DNA of 63,041 nucleotides from Pseudomonadota bacterium (lineage in GTDB: Bacteria > Pseudomonadota > Alphaproteobacteria > Rhizobiales > Devosiaceae), in the NCBI GenBank assembly GCA_023437755.1, contig JAEZFJ010000097.1:1-63041 (forward strand), given 5' to 3'. The translations under genes were made by a program, and so were the position numbers. Numbering within the stretch: position 1 is the stretch's first letter; each line of letters opens with the position of its first letter. A model generated the notes under the pieces. The model saw only the letters and a list, made by a program, of their open reading frames with translations. It was not told where the DNA came from and did not search any database. This document shows, piece by piece, positions 37,901 to 45,532 of this stretch.

Positions 37901-37993
37901 TCGTTCATTGCCGCGGATCATCGTCGGATCGCGGATGAAGAGAGCACGGATGAGGCGCCCGAGGCAGGACAGGCTGTAGCGGCGAATGCTTGA
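34904..37993 (+). CDS. RND-family efflux pump (HAE1 type)
   Basis: A 1029-residue inner membrane proton-driven exporter has 12 helices and two large periplasmic loops. IKHPVLAIVVNLVIVLVG is the first helix, and GLVVDDAIVVVENVERH contains the conserved charged pair of helix 4. GLIAKNGILIVEFAN and SAATVFGHFPL are typical late motifs. It completes the tripartite system with the two upstream genes. The start at ATG 34904 begins the first helix correctly; the in-frame extension upstream is repeat-derived. No SD is visible because a heptamer array occupies the leader. Confidence 0.93.
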   Translation: MRAFTDIFIKHPVLAIVVNLVIVLVGVRALSSLPVQQYPSLQSSSVVISTVYTGASAETVRGFLTTPIERAVSAISGVDHIESQSRAGLSTITIRLKLNHDSTAALAEVTARLQQVRSELPSEAEPPVVEVQRADRPYATFYLGFTSTERTVPELTDWLSRTLQPQLSTLQGVQRVSFEGSQPLAMRVWIDPEQLAARNLSPGDVHAALRRNNYLAAVGQTKGNLVQVNLLANTDLRAVGEFENLIVADRDGAIVRLSDVAKVELGSEEASMVAKYNDELSVYLGVWPLPGSNELEVAKHLKEEMQRIEPTLPSDVTMRLVWDGTMFMSDAIEEITKTLGETVLIVAIVVFLFMGSVRTALVPLVAMPVSLVGAAIVMLAFGFSLNLLTILAIVLSVGLVVDDAIVVVENVERHIREGKTRIQAALVGARELKGPIIAMTITLATVYTPIAFQGGLTGSLFLEFAITLAAAVVVSGFVALTLSPLMSSRFVHPQGKEGRLTAIVNRGFDKVSSTYSRLLDGALNMRWSIVAVAVLVTLAAWPLYHYSRQELAPVEDQSHITFVYEASPDSSLPASHRNSLEVIEKVVAFPETRFTWSLMAPWGGFGGLVAKNWQERERSTAEMYPEVYGAVSQVPGLRVLPVLDKPLPSPGQFDVELIVQNDGSIEQLLETTQAVLAAGWQSGKFLYVDTDLKIDLPEARVVLDRERIADLGLDLATVAQELGTLLGGAYVNRFNYFDRSYKVIPQIGEADRASLEPLLDLKIKTPDGSLVPVSTFTRIETTTAPRTLNRFQQRNSARIYGGVLPNVTKEEGLQILEQAAMAAGGPGTTIDFAGESRQIRQEGSALTTTLGFAVILIYLVLAAQFHSFRDPLIVLLGSVPLAISGALVFTFIDWTTINIYSQVGLITLVGLIAKNGILIVEFANTLQEQGVEKLAALREAARTRLRPVLMTSAATVFGHFPLVLVAGPGAEARNSIGIVLVTGMLVGTLFTLFVVPVFYSFIAADHRRIADEESTDEAPEAGQAVAANA

Positions 37994-38004
37994 TTCGGAT
38001 GGGA

Positions 38005-38095
38005 CTGTAGGCTGTAGGCTGTAGCCAGAAGGGGAGAGGCGGCACTCTTTATCTCTGCCTACGGCCTACAGTCTACAGCCGATAGCGACAGCCTA
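38005..38095. repeat. Heptamer array in inverted arrangement (CTGTAGG / CCTACAG)
   Basis: Three CTGTAGG-type units (38005-38026) are followed, 30 nt later, by inverted units (GCCTACG, GCCTACA, GTCTACA; 38057-38077) and further degenerate units to about 38095. The two halves could pair imperfectly as a hairpin after the RND pump gene. Confidence 0.6.
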
Positions 38096-38108
38096 AGGGG
38101 AGGACGGC

Positions 38109-38525
38109 ATGTCTCGCGTGAAGCGCTTGGATACGAGGCCAGTCACCATCGCGCTCGTAGTGTATGCGTTCGCGAGCCTGTTTCATCACGTTCACAACGC
38201 GACCTTTCTCACGGCTTATCCGAATCTGCCGCCAAGCCTGTCGATCTTGAACGTCTACGCTGCCTGGGCGGCCGTCACGACGATCGGTGTCGTGGGCTTC
38301 GTGTTGTTGCGATTCCGCTTCGTGAGTGCGGGATTATTGGCGCTCGCCATCTACGGCGCGTGTGGCTTGGATGGTCTCGCTCACTACGTGGTCGCCGATT
38401 TCACCGCTCACACCTTCGCGATGCATCTCTCCATTCTGGCGGAGGTGGCCGCGGGAATCCTGTTGATTTTCTTATCGATCGCGACGGCGATGCAGGCGCG
38501 GCGCATCGGTGCATTGCGAAGCTAG
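38109..38525 (+). CDS. Small four-helix membrane protein
   Basis: A 138-residue protein with four predicted helices has a histidine-rich motif between helices 1 and 2 (SLFHHVHNATFL) and another histidine in LDGLAHYVVADF and FAMHLS. Such a histidine pattern could bind a metal, but I recognise no family. AGGGGAGGA is well placed before ATG 38109. The gene stands between the RND pump and an MFS symporter. Confidence 0.65.
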   Translation: MSRVKRLDTRPVTIALVVYAFASLFHHVHNATFLTAYPNLPPSLSILNVYAAWAAVTTIGVVGFVLLRFRFVSAGLLALAIYGACGLDGLAHYVVADFTAHTFAMHLSILAEVAAGILLIFLSIATAMQARRIGALRS

Positions 38526-38655
38526 TTGGGAAGCTCGTACCGCGCTCTCGAGTTTTCAAAGTCAGGAGTGCTGCGCTTCTCGCGCATGCGCCGCAACAAG
38601 CGCGGCTGAGCCATGGCAGAATCCGCCTCTGCCTTGAGCACAACAACAATTTCGC

Positions 38656-39981
38656 ATGCCCAATGAATCTTCCGCGCCACGGGGCAACTCGCCACGGCGT
38701 GTGCTATTTGCCAGCCTGATCGGCACCACGATCGAGTTCTTCGACTTCTACATCTACGCGACCGCGGCCGTGCTCGTGTTTCCGACGCTCTTCTTCCCGT
38801 CGGCCGACCCCACGTCTGCGACGCTGCAATCCTTCGCGACTTTCGCGCTCGCATTCTTCGCTCGGCCGGTCGGCTCCGCGCTCTTCGGCCATTTCGGCGA
38901 TCGCGTCGGACGCAAGGCGACGCTCGTTGCGGCACTGCTGACGATGGGCGTGTCAACGGTGTTGATCGGCTTGCTGCCGACTTACGAGTCCATCGGCGTG
39001 CTGGCGCCCGTGCTGCTTGCGGTCTGCCGTCTCGGTCAGGGTTTGGGATTGGGAGGAGAGTGGGGTGGCGCCGTTCTGCTTGCGACGGAGAACGCGCCTC
39101 CCGGCAAGCGGGCGTGGTACGGGATGTTCCCCCAACTCGGCGCGCCGATCGGATTCATCTGTTCCACGGGAATCTTCGTGTTGCTGACCGAATGGCTGAA
39201 CGACGCTCAGTTCCTCGCCTGGGGATGGCGTGTGCCGTTCCTTGCGAGCACGGTGCTCGTGTTCGTGGGACTGTACGTGCGTCTGCGGTTGGAGGAGACC
39301 CCGGCGTTCTTGCGAGCGCTCGAGAACGATGAGCGTGTGCGTGTGCCGATGCTCAGCGTTGCGGCGAACCAAGGAGGAACGCTGCTGCTCGGGATGTTTG
39401 CTGCGACGGCGACCTTCGTCATCTTCTACTTGATGACGGTGTTCACGTTGAGCTGGGCCGTGACGCAATTGGGTTTTCAGCGTCAGGATTTCTTGCTGCT
39501 GCAGATCGGAGGCGTGCTCTTCTTCGGTGTCACCATTCCGGTGTCTGCATTGATCGCAGACCGCTTGGGGCGGCTGCCGATGCTGATCGCAGCAACGGTG
39601 GGCATCATTCTGTTCGGGCTGACGTTCGAACCATTGTTCGGTTCTGGATCGAGCCTCGGCGCGCTGGCGTTCCTCTCGCTCGGATTGGGGCTCATGGGGC
39701 TGACGTACGGTCCGCTCGGCACGGCACTGGCTGAGCTGTTCCCAACGGCGGTGCGCTACACCGGCGCTTCGGTCACGTTCAACGCTGCCGGCATCGTCGG
39801 CGCGTCACTCGCGCCGTACATCGCCACATGGCTGGCGGGTACCTACGGACTGGCGTTTGTGGGTTACTACTTGTCGGTCGCAGCAATCGTCTCCTTGATC
39901 GCGTGGCTGATCATCAGCCGCCGAGCCTATCCAGGAGAAGAAACTCTCGCCAAGCACGCAGAGCTCGCAAAGGCAGATTGA
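38656..39981 (+). CDS. MFS transporter, metabolite:H+ symporter (MHS) family
   Basis: The 441-residue, 12-helix protein has the MHS hallmarks LIGTTIEFFDFYIYATAA near the N terminus and GHFGDRVGRKATL between helices 2 and 3. It probably imports a small organic acid or osmolyte (related proteins are ShiA, KgtP and ProP) with protons. The last codons (from about residue 428, PGEETLAKHAELAKAD) lie within the left arm of an inverted repeat, so the C terminus is repeat-encoded. Confidence 0.9.
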   Translation: MPNESSAPRGNSPRRVLFASLIGTTIEFFDFYIYATAAVLVFPTLFFPSADPTSATLQSFATFALAFFARPVGSALFGHFGDRVGRKATLVAALLTMGVSTVLIGLLPTYESIGVLAPVLLAVCRLGQGLGLGGEWGGAVLLATENAPPGKRAWYGMFPQLGAPIGFICSTGIFVLLTEWLNDAQFLAWGWRVPFLASTVLVFVGLYVRLRLEETPAFLRALENDERVRVPMLSVAANQGGTLLLGMFAATATFVIFYLMTVFTLSWAVTQLGFQRQDFLLLQIGGVLFFGVTIPVSALIADRLGRLPMLIAATVGIILFGLTFEPLFGSGSSLGALAFLSLGLGLMGLTYGPLGTALAELFPTAVRYTGASVTFNAAGIVGASLAPYIATWLAGTYGLAFVGYYLSVAAIVSLIAWLIISRRAYPGEETLAKHAELAKAD

Positions 39982-40167
39982 GGAGCGGATTCTTCTGGTC
40001 TCCATGTCTCCACGTCTCTTCGAGAGTTACTCTTCTGAATGCCGTGCGGTTGCCAAGGAGAGAATGATCTCGCAGAGACGCGGAGTCGCGGAGACGCGGA
40101 GGTCGGAAAGGAAGATTCACTTCATATCTTCCCTTGCGAGCTTTGCGTGCTTGGCGAGAGTTTCTTC
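39937..40167. repeat. Inverted repeat with 37-bp arms, overlapping the MFS gene end
   Basis: The arms 39937-39973 and 40131-40167 are reverse complements with two mismatches. The interior contains GTCTCCACGTCTC-like and CGCAGAGACGCGGAG-like repeats that also face each other. The left arm is coding sequence of the symporter; the right arm ends ten bases before the convergent GlyGly-CTERM gene. There is no gene inside. Confidence 0.75.
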
Positions 40168-40176
40168 GTCCGAAGC

Positions 40177-41334
40177 TCATCCACGCACACGCCGCGCGCC
40201 GAGTAGAAGCCCCAACGCTCCGAGCCATATCAATCCGAACGCTCCACCGCCACGCTCGTCCGAGCTGGCGCTGCCTCCGCCGCCGATCACGGGTGGGTTC
40301 GGGCGGCGATCGCGAGATTGGTCCTCGAGCGGGATCTGCGCGAGCTCGGGGCGTTCGCTGCCTGCCGTTGCAACGAGCAGTCCCGTCGCCGAATCGTACA
40401 AGTCGATCTGCACGTCGTAGTACGAGGTCGGATAGCCGCTGAGCCAATCGATCCCCAGCGTGTAGGTATCCGCACTTCCGCTCGCATCGAGGAAGAAATC
40501 TTCGGAGGTGTGCTCTTCGATCCAATCCCCGCCCTGTGCTCGCACCCAGATGTTCGCGTACACGCTGGCACCGTCGAAGTCGGCATCCGGATCGAATGAG
40601 ATCTCGAAACGCGAGTAGTGCCCGTCGCCATCGTCATCGATGAGCAACGTCGTCTCGATCTCGCCGATCGAGTAGCCAGGCAGCTCGATCGGAACGTCCA
40701 ATCCGATCTCTTCCAGCGGCAGGAACTCGAGCTCAGCCGTGTCCTCCGGTCCGATCGTCGCCACAATGTCGCTGTAGCCGACCTCGTAAAGATCGATCAG
40801 CACGTCGTACTCTGCAGTCGCAAAGCCTGTGTCCAATGTCGTCGTGACGTAATAGTCGTCCGAGCCCGAGCGCCCATCGAGCCAGAAATCATCGGTCGTG
40901 TGGTAGAGCAGCCAGTCCACTTCTCCGAAGCGGCGCAGGTACAGCTTCGCGTAAACACGCACATTGCCGACATCGGAGTCCGCATCGAAGCGCACGCGAA
41001 ACTCGCTGAAGTACCCGTCTTGATCGCGGTCCGTCAGCAGCAGCGTCGAGGCGTTGCGAAAATACAGATGAGTTCCGAAGCCGGACAGATGCATCGAGCC
41101 GGAGCGAATCTCGCGCGCGGCCGGTGCGGCCTTCAAAGAAGGCTTCGAGTACTTGACGCCCGAACGAGCGGTGCGCGCTGCGCCATCGGCTTCGATGCGT
41201 GTGTACTTGGACGTTCTCGCAGGATCGACAGAAGCCGAGGGCAGCTCCGATTCATAGCCTTCGGCATTGGAAAGTGCTGCGCTTGGTATGGCGAAGGCCA
41301 GGATGCTTGCCGCAACAACCCATTTCATCTTCAT
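40177..41334 (-). CDS. Surface protein with duplicated domain and GlyGly-CTERM-like sorting tail
   Basis: About 385 residues. A signal peptide (about 1-22) precedes a linker and two homologous repeats: DRDQDGYFSEFRVRFDAD with FDLY-type end (about 95-185) and DDDGDGHYSRFEISFDPD with QIDLYDSATG (about 220-310). The acidic DxDxDG stretches may bind calcium. The tail has Gly-rich GGGAFG, a hydrophobic helix and RR, matching GlyGly-CTERM signals processed by rhombosortase. It resembles the choice-of-anchor H group. ATG 41334 is chosen because the signal peptide starts there and GGAG precedes it. No rhombosortase gene is in the window. Confidence 0.8.
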   Translation of the reverse strand: MKMKWVVAASILAFAIPSAALSNAEGYESELPSASVDPARTSKYTRIEADGAARTARSGVKYSKPSLKAAPAAREIRSGSMHLSGFGTHLYFRNASTLLLTDRDQDGYFSEFRVRFDADSDVGNVRVYAKLYLRRFGEVDWLLYHTTDDFWLDGRSGSDDYYVTTTLDTGFATAEYDVLIDLYEVGYSDIVATIGPEDTAELEFLPLEEIGLDVPIELPGYSIGEIETTLLIDDDGDGHYSRFEISFDPDADFDGASVYANIWVRAQGGDWIEEHTSEDFFLDASGSADTYTLGIDWLSGYPTSYYDVQIDLYDSATGLLVATAGSERPELAQIPLEDQSRDRRPNPPVIGGGGSASSDERGGGAFGLIWLGALGLLLGARRVRG

Positions 41335-41499
41335 CGCTCCCACTCCAGCATGGAGCGATTCAAGCGCTTTCGTGCTTAATGCATCCTGAACTCTACGAAG
41401 CACGCAACCGCGATCGAATCGTTTGCACGCCGTTGATTATGAGACGAGCCGCACAGGCTCGACGCATCGGGCTTCGCACGCGATCCGCTCATCACTTAG

Positions 41500-41920
41500 G
41501 CTCGACCCAATGAGCGTCAACCCGGCGAAGGCCGGGGTCCGGGACTTCTGTGCTCAAGACACTGGCTTGCCTGGATCCCGGCCTGCGCCCACTGCTGTCC
41601 GGGGAAATGAATTGAGAAGCGATGTTTCATTCGGTCTTTGCAGGGTATTCGTACGCGTGCTGTCGACGGCAACTCAACTGCGCAAGGGTCTATGGATGCG
41701 TCCCTTCCCTTGCGGCAGCGCGGGCCGCTCCCGTGCATCCATGCACTTCGCGCCATTTGTACGTCCTGTGCATCAGAAGGACAGGATGGGGCGCGTAATA
41801 GCGCGCACTTTTGCGCCCCCTCCCTAATCCTCCCCCGCTTCGCAAGGGAGGGAACATGGGACGAGAGGCGCCCCGCGCTAGTTTTCCCCGGACAGCAATG
41901 GGCCTGCGCCGGGATGACGT
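41500..41920. repeat. Composite repeat region with inverted CCCGG-rich ends
   Basis: A CCCGGCCTGCGCC-type stretch followed by GCTGTCCGGGGAA (41579-41606) is repeated in inverted order at 41882-41913 (TTTTCCCCGGACAGCA, then TGCGCCGGG). The interior has no strong gene, and near 41833-41852 a hairpin CTCCC...GGGAG is present. The whole 41335-41952 gap is non-coding as far as I can see. Confidence 0.55.
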
Positions 41921-41952
41921 CAATTTGGCGAAGATTTGCAAAGGAAGCTGAG

Positions 41953-42498
41953 ATGTCTACTCACATCAATCCCTACGCGCCGCCGCAAGCCGAAGTCGCC
42001 GATATCAGCGGCGACAATCCAGAGGCAGAGTCGATCCGCCGCGAGCACATCAAGCACGAGGCTTCGATCCGATCGGTCGGGTTTCTGTATTACTTCGGCG
42101 CGGCGATGATGCTGATCGCAGCCGTCATGTTCATCGTCGGCCTTCAGGAGATGGCGTTCGGCTATGGCTTGGCGATCATCTATGGAGCGCTCGCGGTCCT
42201 CAGCATCGCGGTCGGTCATGAGCTTCGTGCGCTCAAGCCTTGGGCGCGCATCGCTGCGATAGTGCTATCGGTGATCGGTCTGTTGGGCTTTCCGCTCGGC
42301 ACGTTGATCAACGGTTACATTCTGTATCTCCTGCTTTCGAAGAAGGGTCGGCGCATCTTCGAATCCGATTACGCCGACATCGTCGCGGCGACACCGCATG
42401 TCAAATACAAGACGTCAGTTCTCATTTGGATGCTGCTCGGCATTCTCGCCGTTGGGATCATAGCTGCGATCACCCTGCCTATGATCCTGCGCCCCTGA
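41953..42498 (+). CDS. Four-helix membrane protein with N-terminal NPYAPP motif
   Basis: The 181-residue protein begins with a short hydrophilic stretch (INPYAPPQAEV) seen in many small bacterial membrane proteins, followed by four helices (about 40-60, 68-88, 96-125, 155-178). The function is unknown. AAGGAAG at 41941-41947 precedes ATG 41953. It is the last gene with the base composition of the left part. Confidence 0.7.
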   Translation: MSTHINPYAPPQAEVADISGDNPEAESIRREHIKHEASIRSVGFLYYFGAAMMLIAAVMFIVGLQEMAFGYGLAIIYGALAVLSIAVGHELRALKPWARIAAIVLSVIGLLGFPLGTLINGYILYLLLSKKGRRIFESDYADIVAATPHVKYKTSVLIWMLLGILAVGIIAAITLPMILRP

Positions 42499-42866
42499 CT
42501 TGCGCACGCGAGCACATGAGCAAAGTGACGGGCTAAGATGAAAGACAGATAGGTTACTCGTCGTCCTCGCGGAGGCGAGGATCCAGCCGGATGCTTCTGA
42601 TAGGCCCTCGCCTCCGCGAGGGTGACGAACATCAAGAGGGTGGAAGATCGCGAGCCGCGCGGCCGGCGTCCGATCCCTCTGAGTTGGATCGAAGATGAGG
42701 CCAGACAGGACGAACAGGATCGCCAGGGATGGAAGCACGAGAGGATTCTTCTCGCGCGCTTTCGTCCGTCTTCCTCGAATCCTGTCCCACCTGTTCTTCA
42801 ATCCGCGCCGACCAACAAAACTCCACTTGCACGATTGGAACCGGCGGAGGCAAGGTTCTATTCTCC
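42499..42866. other. Non-coding region before the composition change
   Basis: A hairpin built on CGCGGAGGCGAGG and CCTCGCCTCCGCG (42558-42617) is the clearest element. Two short oppositely oriented GACAGG/AACAGG segments follow at about 42704 and 42776. No gene was found. It leads into the heptamer array at the genome junction. Confidence 0.5.
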
Positions 42867-42929
42867 CGTAGCCCGTAGCCCGTAGCCCGTAGCCCGTAGC
42901 CTGTAGCCTGTAGCTTGTAGCTTGTAGCC
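42867..42929. repeat. Nine-unit heptamer array at the composition boundary
   Basis: Nine strict 7-nt units: CGTAGCC five times, TGTAGCC, TGTAGCT twice, TGTAGCC. The array ends four bases before the start of the FabZ-like gene. The DNA before and after differs in GC content and gene type: for example, rows 42181-42240 and 43141-43200 contain 38 and 48 G+C of 60. Confidence 0.85.
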
Positions 42930-42933
42930 GGAC

Positions 42934-43359
42934 ATGTCCGACCCACTCTCGCTTCTGCCGCACCAGCCGCCCATGCGGCTCATCGATGAAGTGGTGCACC
43001 TCGAGCCTGGGGTGTCGGCGACGAGTCGTCGGACGACCCGCGTGGGCGACTTCTTCTTTCAGGGCCACTTCCCGGGCACGCCGGTCGTGCCGGCCGTCGT
43101 GCTCGTGGAGTTGCTGGCGCAGACCGGCGGTCTGGCGGCGGGCACGCGCGCGTCGGTGGGGCAGCCGCCAAAGGGCATGCGTGTGGCGGCGCTCGGGCCC
43201 TGGAAGTTTCCTGCCGGCTGCGGGGTGGGTGTCACGCTCGAGGCCTCGGCCAGGGTGGTCGGCCAGCTCGGGCGCCTGTGGAAGATCGAGGGGGAAGTGA
43301 CGGCCGACGGCATGCGCGTCGCCGCCGGCAGCCTGACGCTCGCCGAAGTCGACGGGTGA
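42934..43359 (+). CDS. FabZ-like 3-hydroxyacyl-ACP dehydratase
   Basis: The 141-residue hotdog-fold enzyme has the FabZ active-site segment GHFPGTPVVPAVVLVELLAQ with His45 and Glu59. It would remove water from 3-hydroxyacyl-ACP to form the conjugated trans double bonds of a polyene chain. It starts four bases after the heptamer array and has no visible SD. Its stop is 8 bp from the convergent chorismatase. As the dehydratase of the putative aryl polyene locus it complements the KR (54108), ACP and KS genes. An ApeI/ApeP-type role is inferred. Confidence 0.85.
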   Translation: MSDPLSLLPHQPPMRLIDEVVHLEPGVSATSRRTTRVGDFFFQGHFPGTPVVPAVVLVELLAQTGGLAAGTRASVGQPPKGMRVAALGPWKFPAGCGVGVTLEASARVVGQLGRLWKIEGEVTADGMRVAAGSLTLAEVDG

Positions 43360-43367
43360 ACGAACCC

Positions 43368-44324
43368 TTACAGTTCGGCGACGCCTTCGACTTCGACCAG
43401 CAGGTCGGTGCGGCACAGTTCGGCCTGGGCGTACTCCACGTCGAGCACGTCTGGGTAGCGGGCGTCCATGAGCGCCTGCACCGCCGGGGCATCTTCCTGA
43501 TGGACCACATAGACGCGCAGCGAGGTGAACTGCGGCGGCCGTCCGTCGTGGTGCTCCGGACGGTCCTCCGAATGCGCACGCTCGGCCTCCTCGAGCAGCG
43601 CGTCGAGGTTCGCGATCGTCTCGAGAGTCTGCGCCTCGACGTCCCCCACGAAAGCGGTGTCTTCGCCCCTGATGCTGGCCGTGCCCGCCACGAGCAGCCA
43701 CCAGGCCTCGTCAATTGGACGCATCACCCGCGTGGCGCGGGCGAAACACGGCGGCCGCGGGCCGAACCGCTGCGAGTACCGATACGCCGGCACCTGGCGG
43801 GGGTTCTCCACCGGCTTCCCAGGTGCGTCGGCGGCCAGGCAATGGATGGCCAGCGACGACCCCACGATCCCTACACCCGAGGCAGAGGCCAGCGTGTGGT
43901 CGAACGCGTTGGGCGACCCGTGCCAGTGTTCACACGCGGCGAAGCGGCCGGCGTTGAACACCATGTAGCGGTCCAGTCCCTGCCCGCTGGGCGTGTGGAT
44001 GGAGGGCACGAAATTCCAGAAGCGCACCGGGTGCCGCCGCTGACCGTTGAGGACGTCCGCAACGGCCAGGTACGCCTGCCGCACACGGTCGGCCAGGACG
44101 TCGGGCTCGAGCGCGTCGGCGCCGGCCACCTGCACCTGCACGTGGGTGAAATGCGCGCCCGTGGCCACCTGGACGACGCTGGTCTCGGTGGTCTCGGTCT
44201 GGTGTGTGGCGCGCCCGACCAGCGTGGAGAGCCAGGCGGGGGGATCGGGCCTGAGCCCCTGGATCGCGGCGTGGGAGATCGGGTGAGGATGGTGCATTCG
44301 GGCAAGCGCGCGAGCATGCATCAT
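43368..44324 (-). CDS. Chorismatase of the XanB2/FkbO/Hyg5 type
   Basis: About 318 residues. The central RYMVFNAGRF and the YRYSQRFGPRPPCFARATRV segments, and the C-terminal RidA-like half (VAGTASIRGEDTAFVGDVEAQTLETIANLDALL), match the chorismatase family. These enzymes cleave chorismate to 3-hydroxybenzoate, 4-hydroxybenzoate or a dihydrodiol. In Xanthomonas, XanB2 supplies 3-hydroxybenzoate as starter unit for the aryl polyene xanthomonadin. Starts at 44324, 44321 or 44297 are possible; all lack a clear SD. Longer starts would run into the divergent methyltransferase gene (44357). Confidence 0.82.
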   Translation of the reverse strand: MMHARALARMHHPHPISHAAIQGLRPDPPAWLSTLVGRATHQTETTETSVVQVATGAHFTHVQVQVAGADALEPDVLADRVRQAYLAVADVLNGQRRHPVRFWNFVPSIHTPSGQGLDRYMVFNAGRFAACEHWHGSPNAFDHTLASASGVGIVGSSLAIHCLAADAPGKPVENPRQVPAYRYSQRFGPRPPCFARATRVMRPIDEAWWLLVAGTASIRGEDTAFVGDVEAQTLETIANLDALLEEAERAHSEDRPEHHDGRPPQFTSLRVYVVHQEDAPAVQALMDARYPDVLDVEYAQAELCRTDLLVEVEGVAEL

Positions 44325-44356
44325 CGGCACGCCGCAAGTTGTCATAATACCCGAAG

Positions 44357-45529
44357 ATGTCGTCGGCCCTGCTGTCTCCGTCCGAACGCGCCCTGGCCCG
44401 AGCCACCCGCCTGCAGCGTGCCGTGCATACGTTGCGGTCGGAGGCCGACACACGGGGACGCGAGGCGACGGCCGTGGGCACGGGACTGCTCATCGGCTGC
44501 ACGCCGTTCTGGGGCGTGCACTTCTTCCTCTGCTGGGGTGTCGGCCGGCTGCTCCGGCTCAACCGCCTGAAGCTGTACCTGTCCGCGAACCTCGTCAACC
44601 CCGTCATCCTGCCCGCCTTGCTCTACGCCGAGGTGCAGACCGGGGCGTGGCTGCGTCGCGGCGAGACCCTGGTGCTGACGCGTGGGTCGTTTGCCACGTT
44701 GAGCCCCTGGGAGTTCGGAGGTGACCTGATGCTGGGCAGTGTGGTCATCGGCACAACCGTCGGGCTGCTCGGGGCGTTGGTCACGTATGTCGCCCGTCGG
44801 CCGACGCCCGATCCCTTCTACCGCCAACTCGCGCGTCGGGCCGCCGACCGTTATCTCGATGCCGGTGTCACCGCATGGGAGTTTGCGCGGGGTAAGTTGA
44901 GCGGCGACCCCGTGTACCGGTACACCCTCGACACGCACCTCGCCGGGCGGACCGGCACGGTCGTCGACCTCGGGTGCGGGCAGGGCCTGATGCTCGCGGT
45001 GATTGCCGAGGCGCAGGCAGTCGCGCGCGACGGGCTGTGGCCGCCGGCGCGTCCCGCAGCGCCAGCCTTCTCGAGGATGGTGGGCATCGAGTTGCGGACG
45101 CGTCTCGCCACGATGGGCGCCAGGGCGCTCCACGGCGAAGCGGAGATCCGCTCCGGTGACATCCGCAGCGAGGGCCTGCCGCCGGCCGACGTCGTGCTGA
45201 TTTTCGACGTGCTGCACATGTTGCCCGCCGACCAGCACGCCCCCATGCTGCGGGCGGTCGTCGACGCCCTCACTCATGATGGCTGCCTGGTGGTGCGCGA
45301 CGCCGACGCCAGTGCAGGCTGGCGATTCTGGATGGTGCGTCTCGCCAACCGGCTCAAGTCGATCGCCACGGGCCGCTTCAGGCAGCGCTTTGCCTTCCGT
45401 ACGGCGGCCGACTGGCGCTCGCTGCTGGCATCCGTGGGGTTGGTGGCCTACGACCTGCCCATGAGCGAGGGCACGCCGTTCGGGAACGTGCTCCTGGTCG
45501 CGCGGCGGGCTGACGCCGTCACGCGCTGA
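44357..45529 (+). CDS. DUF2062 membrane domain fused to SAM-dependent methyltransferase
   Basis: The 390-residue protein has an N-terminal DUF2062 domain with about three hydrophobic segments (residues 38-150; TGLLIGCTPFWGVHFFLCWGVG and LSANLVNPVILPALLY are typical). It is fused to a class I methyltransferase (about 210-390) with motif I VVDLGCGQGLML and a later VLIFDVLHMLP. It would be a membrane-tethered methyltransferase, possibly for an O-methyl group on the aryl head of a polyene lipid. It is divergent from the chorismatase and convergent with the next gene. Confidence 0.8.
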   Translation: MSSALLSPSERALARATRLQRAVHTLRSEADTRGREATAVGTGLLIGCTPFWGVHFFLCWGVGRLLRLNRLKLYLSANLVNPVILPALLYAEVQTGAWLRRGETLVLTRGSFATLSPWEFGGDLMLGSVVIGTTVGLLGALVTYVARRPTPDPFYRQLARRAADRYLDAGVTAWEFARGKLSGDPVYRYTLDTHLAGRTGTVVDLGCGQGLMLAVIAEAQAVARDGLWPPARPAAPAFSRMVGIELRTRLATMGARALHGEAEIRSGDIRSEGLPPADVVLIFDVLHMLPADQHAPMLRAVVDALTHDGCLVVRDADASAGWRFWMVRLANRLKSIATGRFRQRFAFRTAADWRSLLASVGLVAYDLPMSEGTPFGNVLLVARRADAVTR

Positions 45530-45532
45530 TCG

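Noticed and set aside
41423..41827. Frame of 134 codons on the plus strand
   Set aside because: It lies within a composite repeat region and its product is low-complexity without known features.
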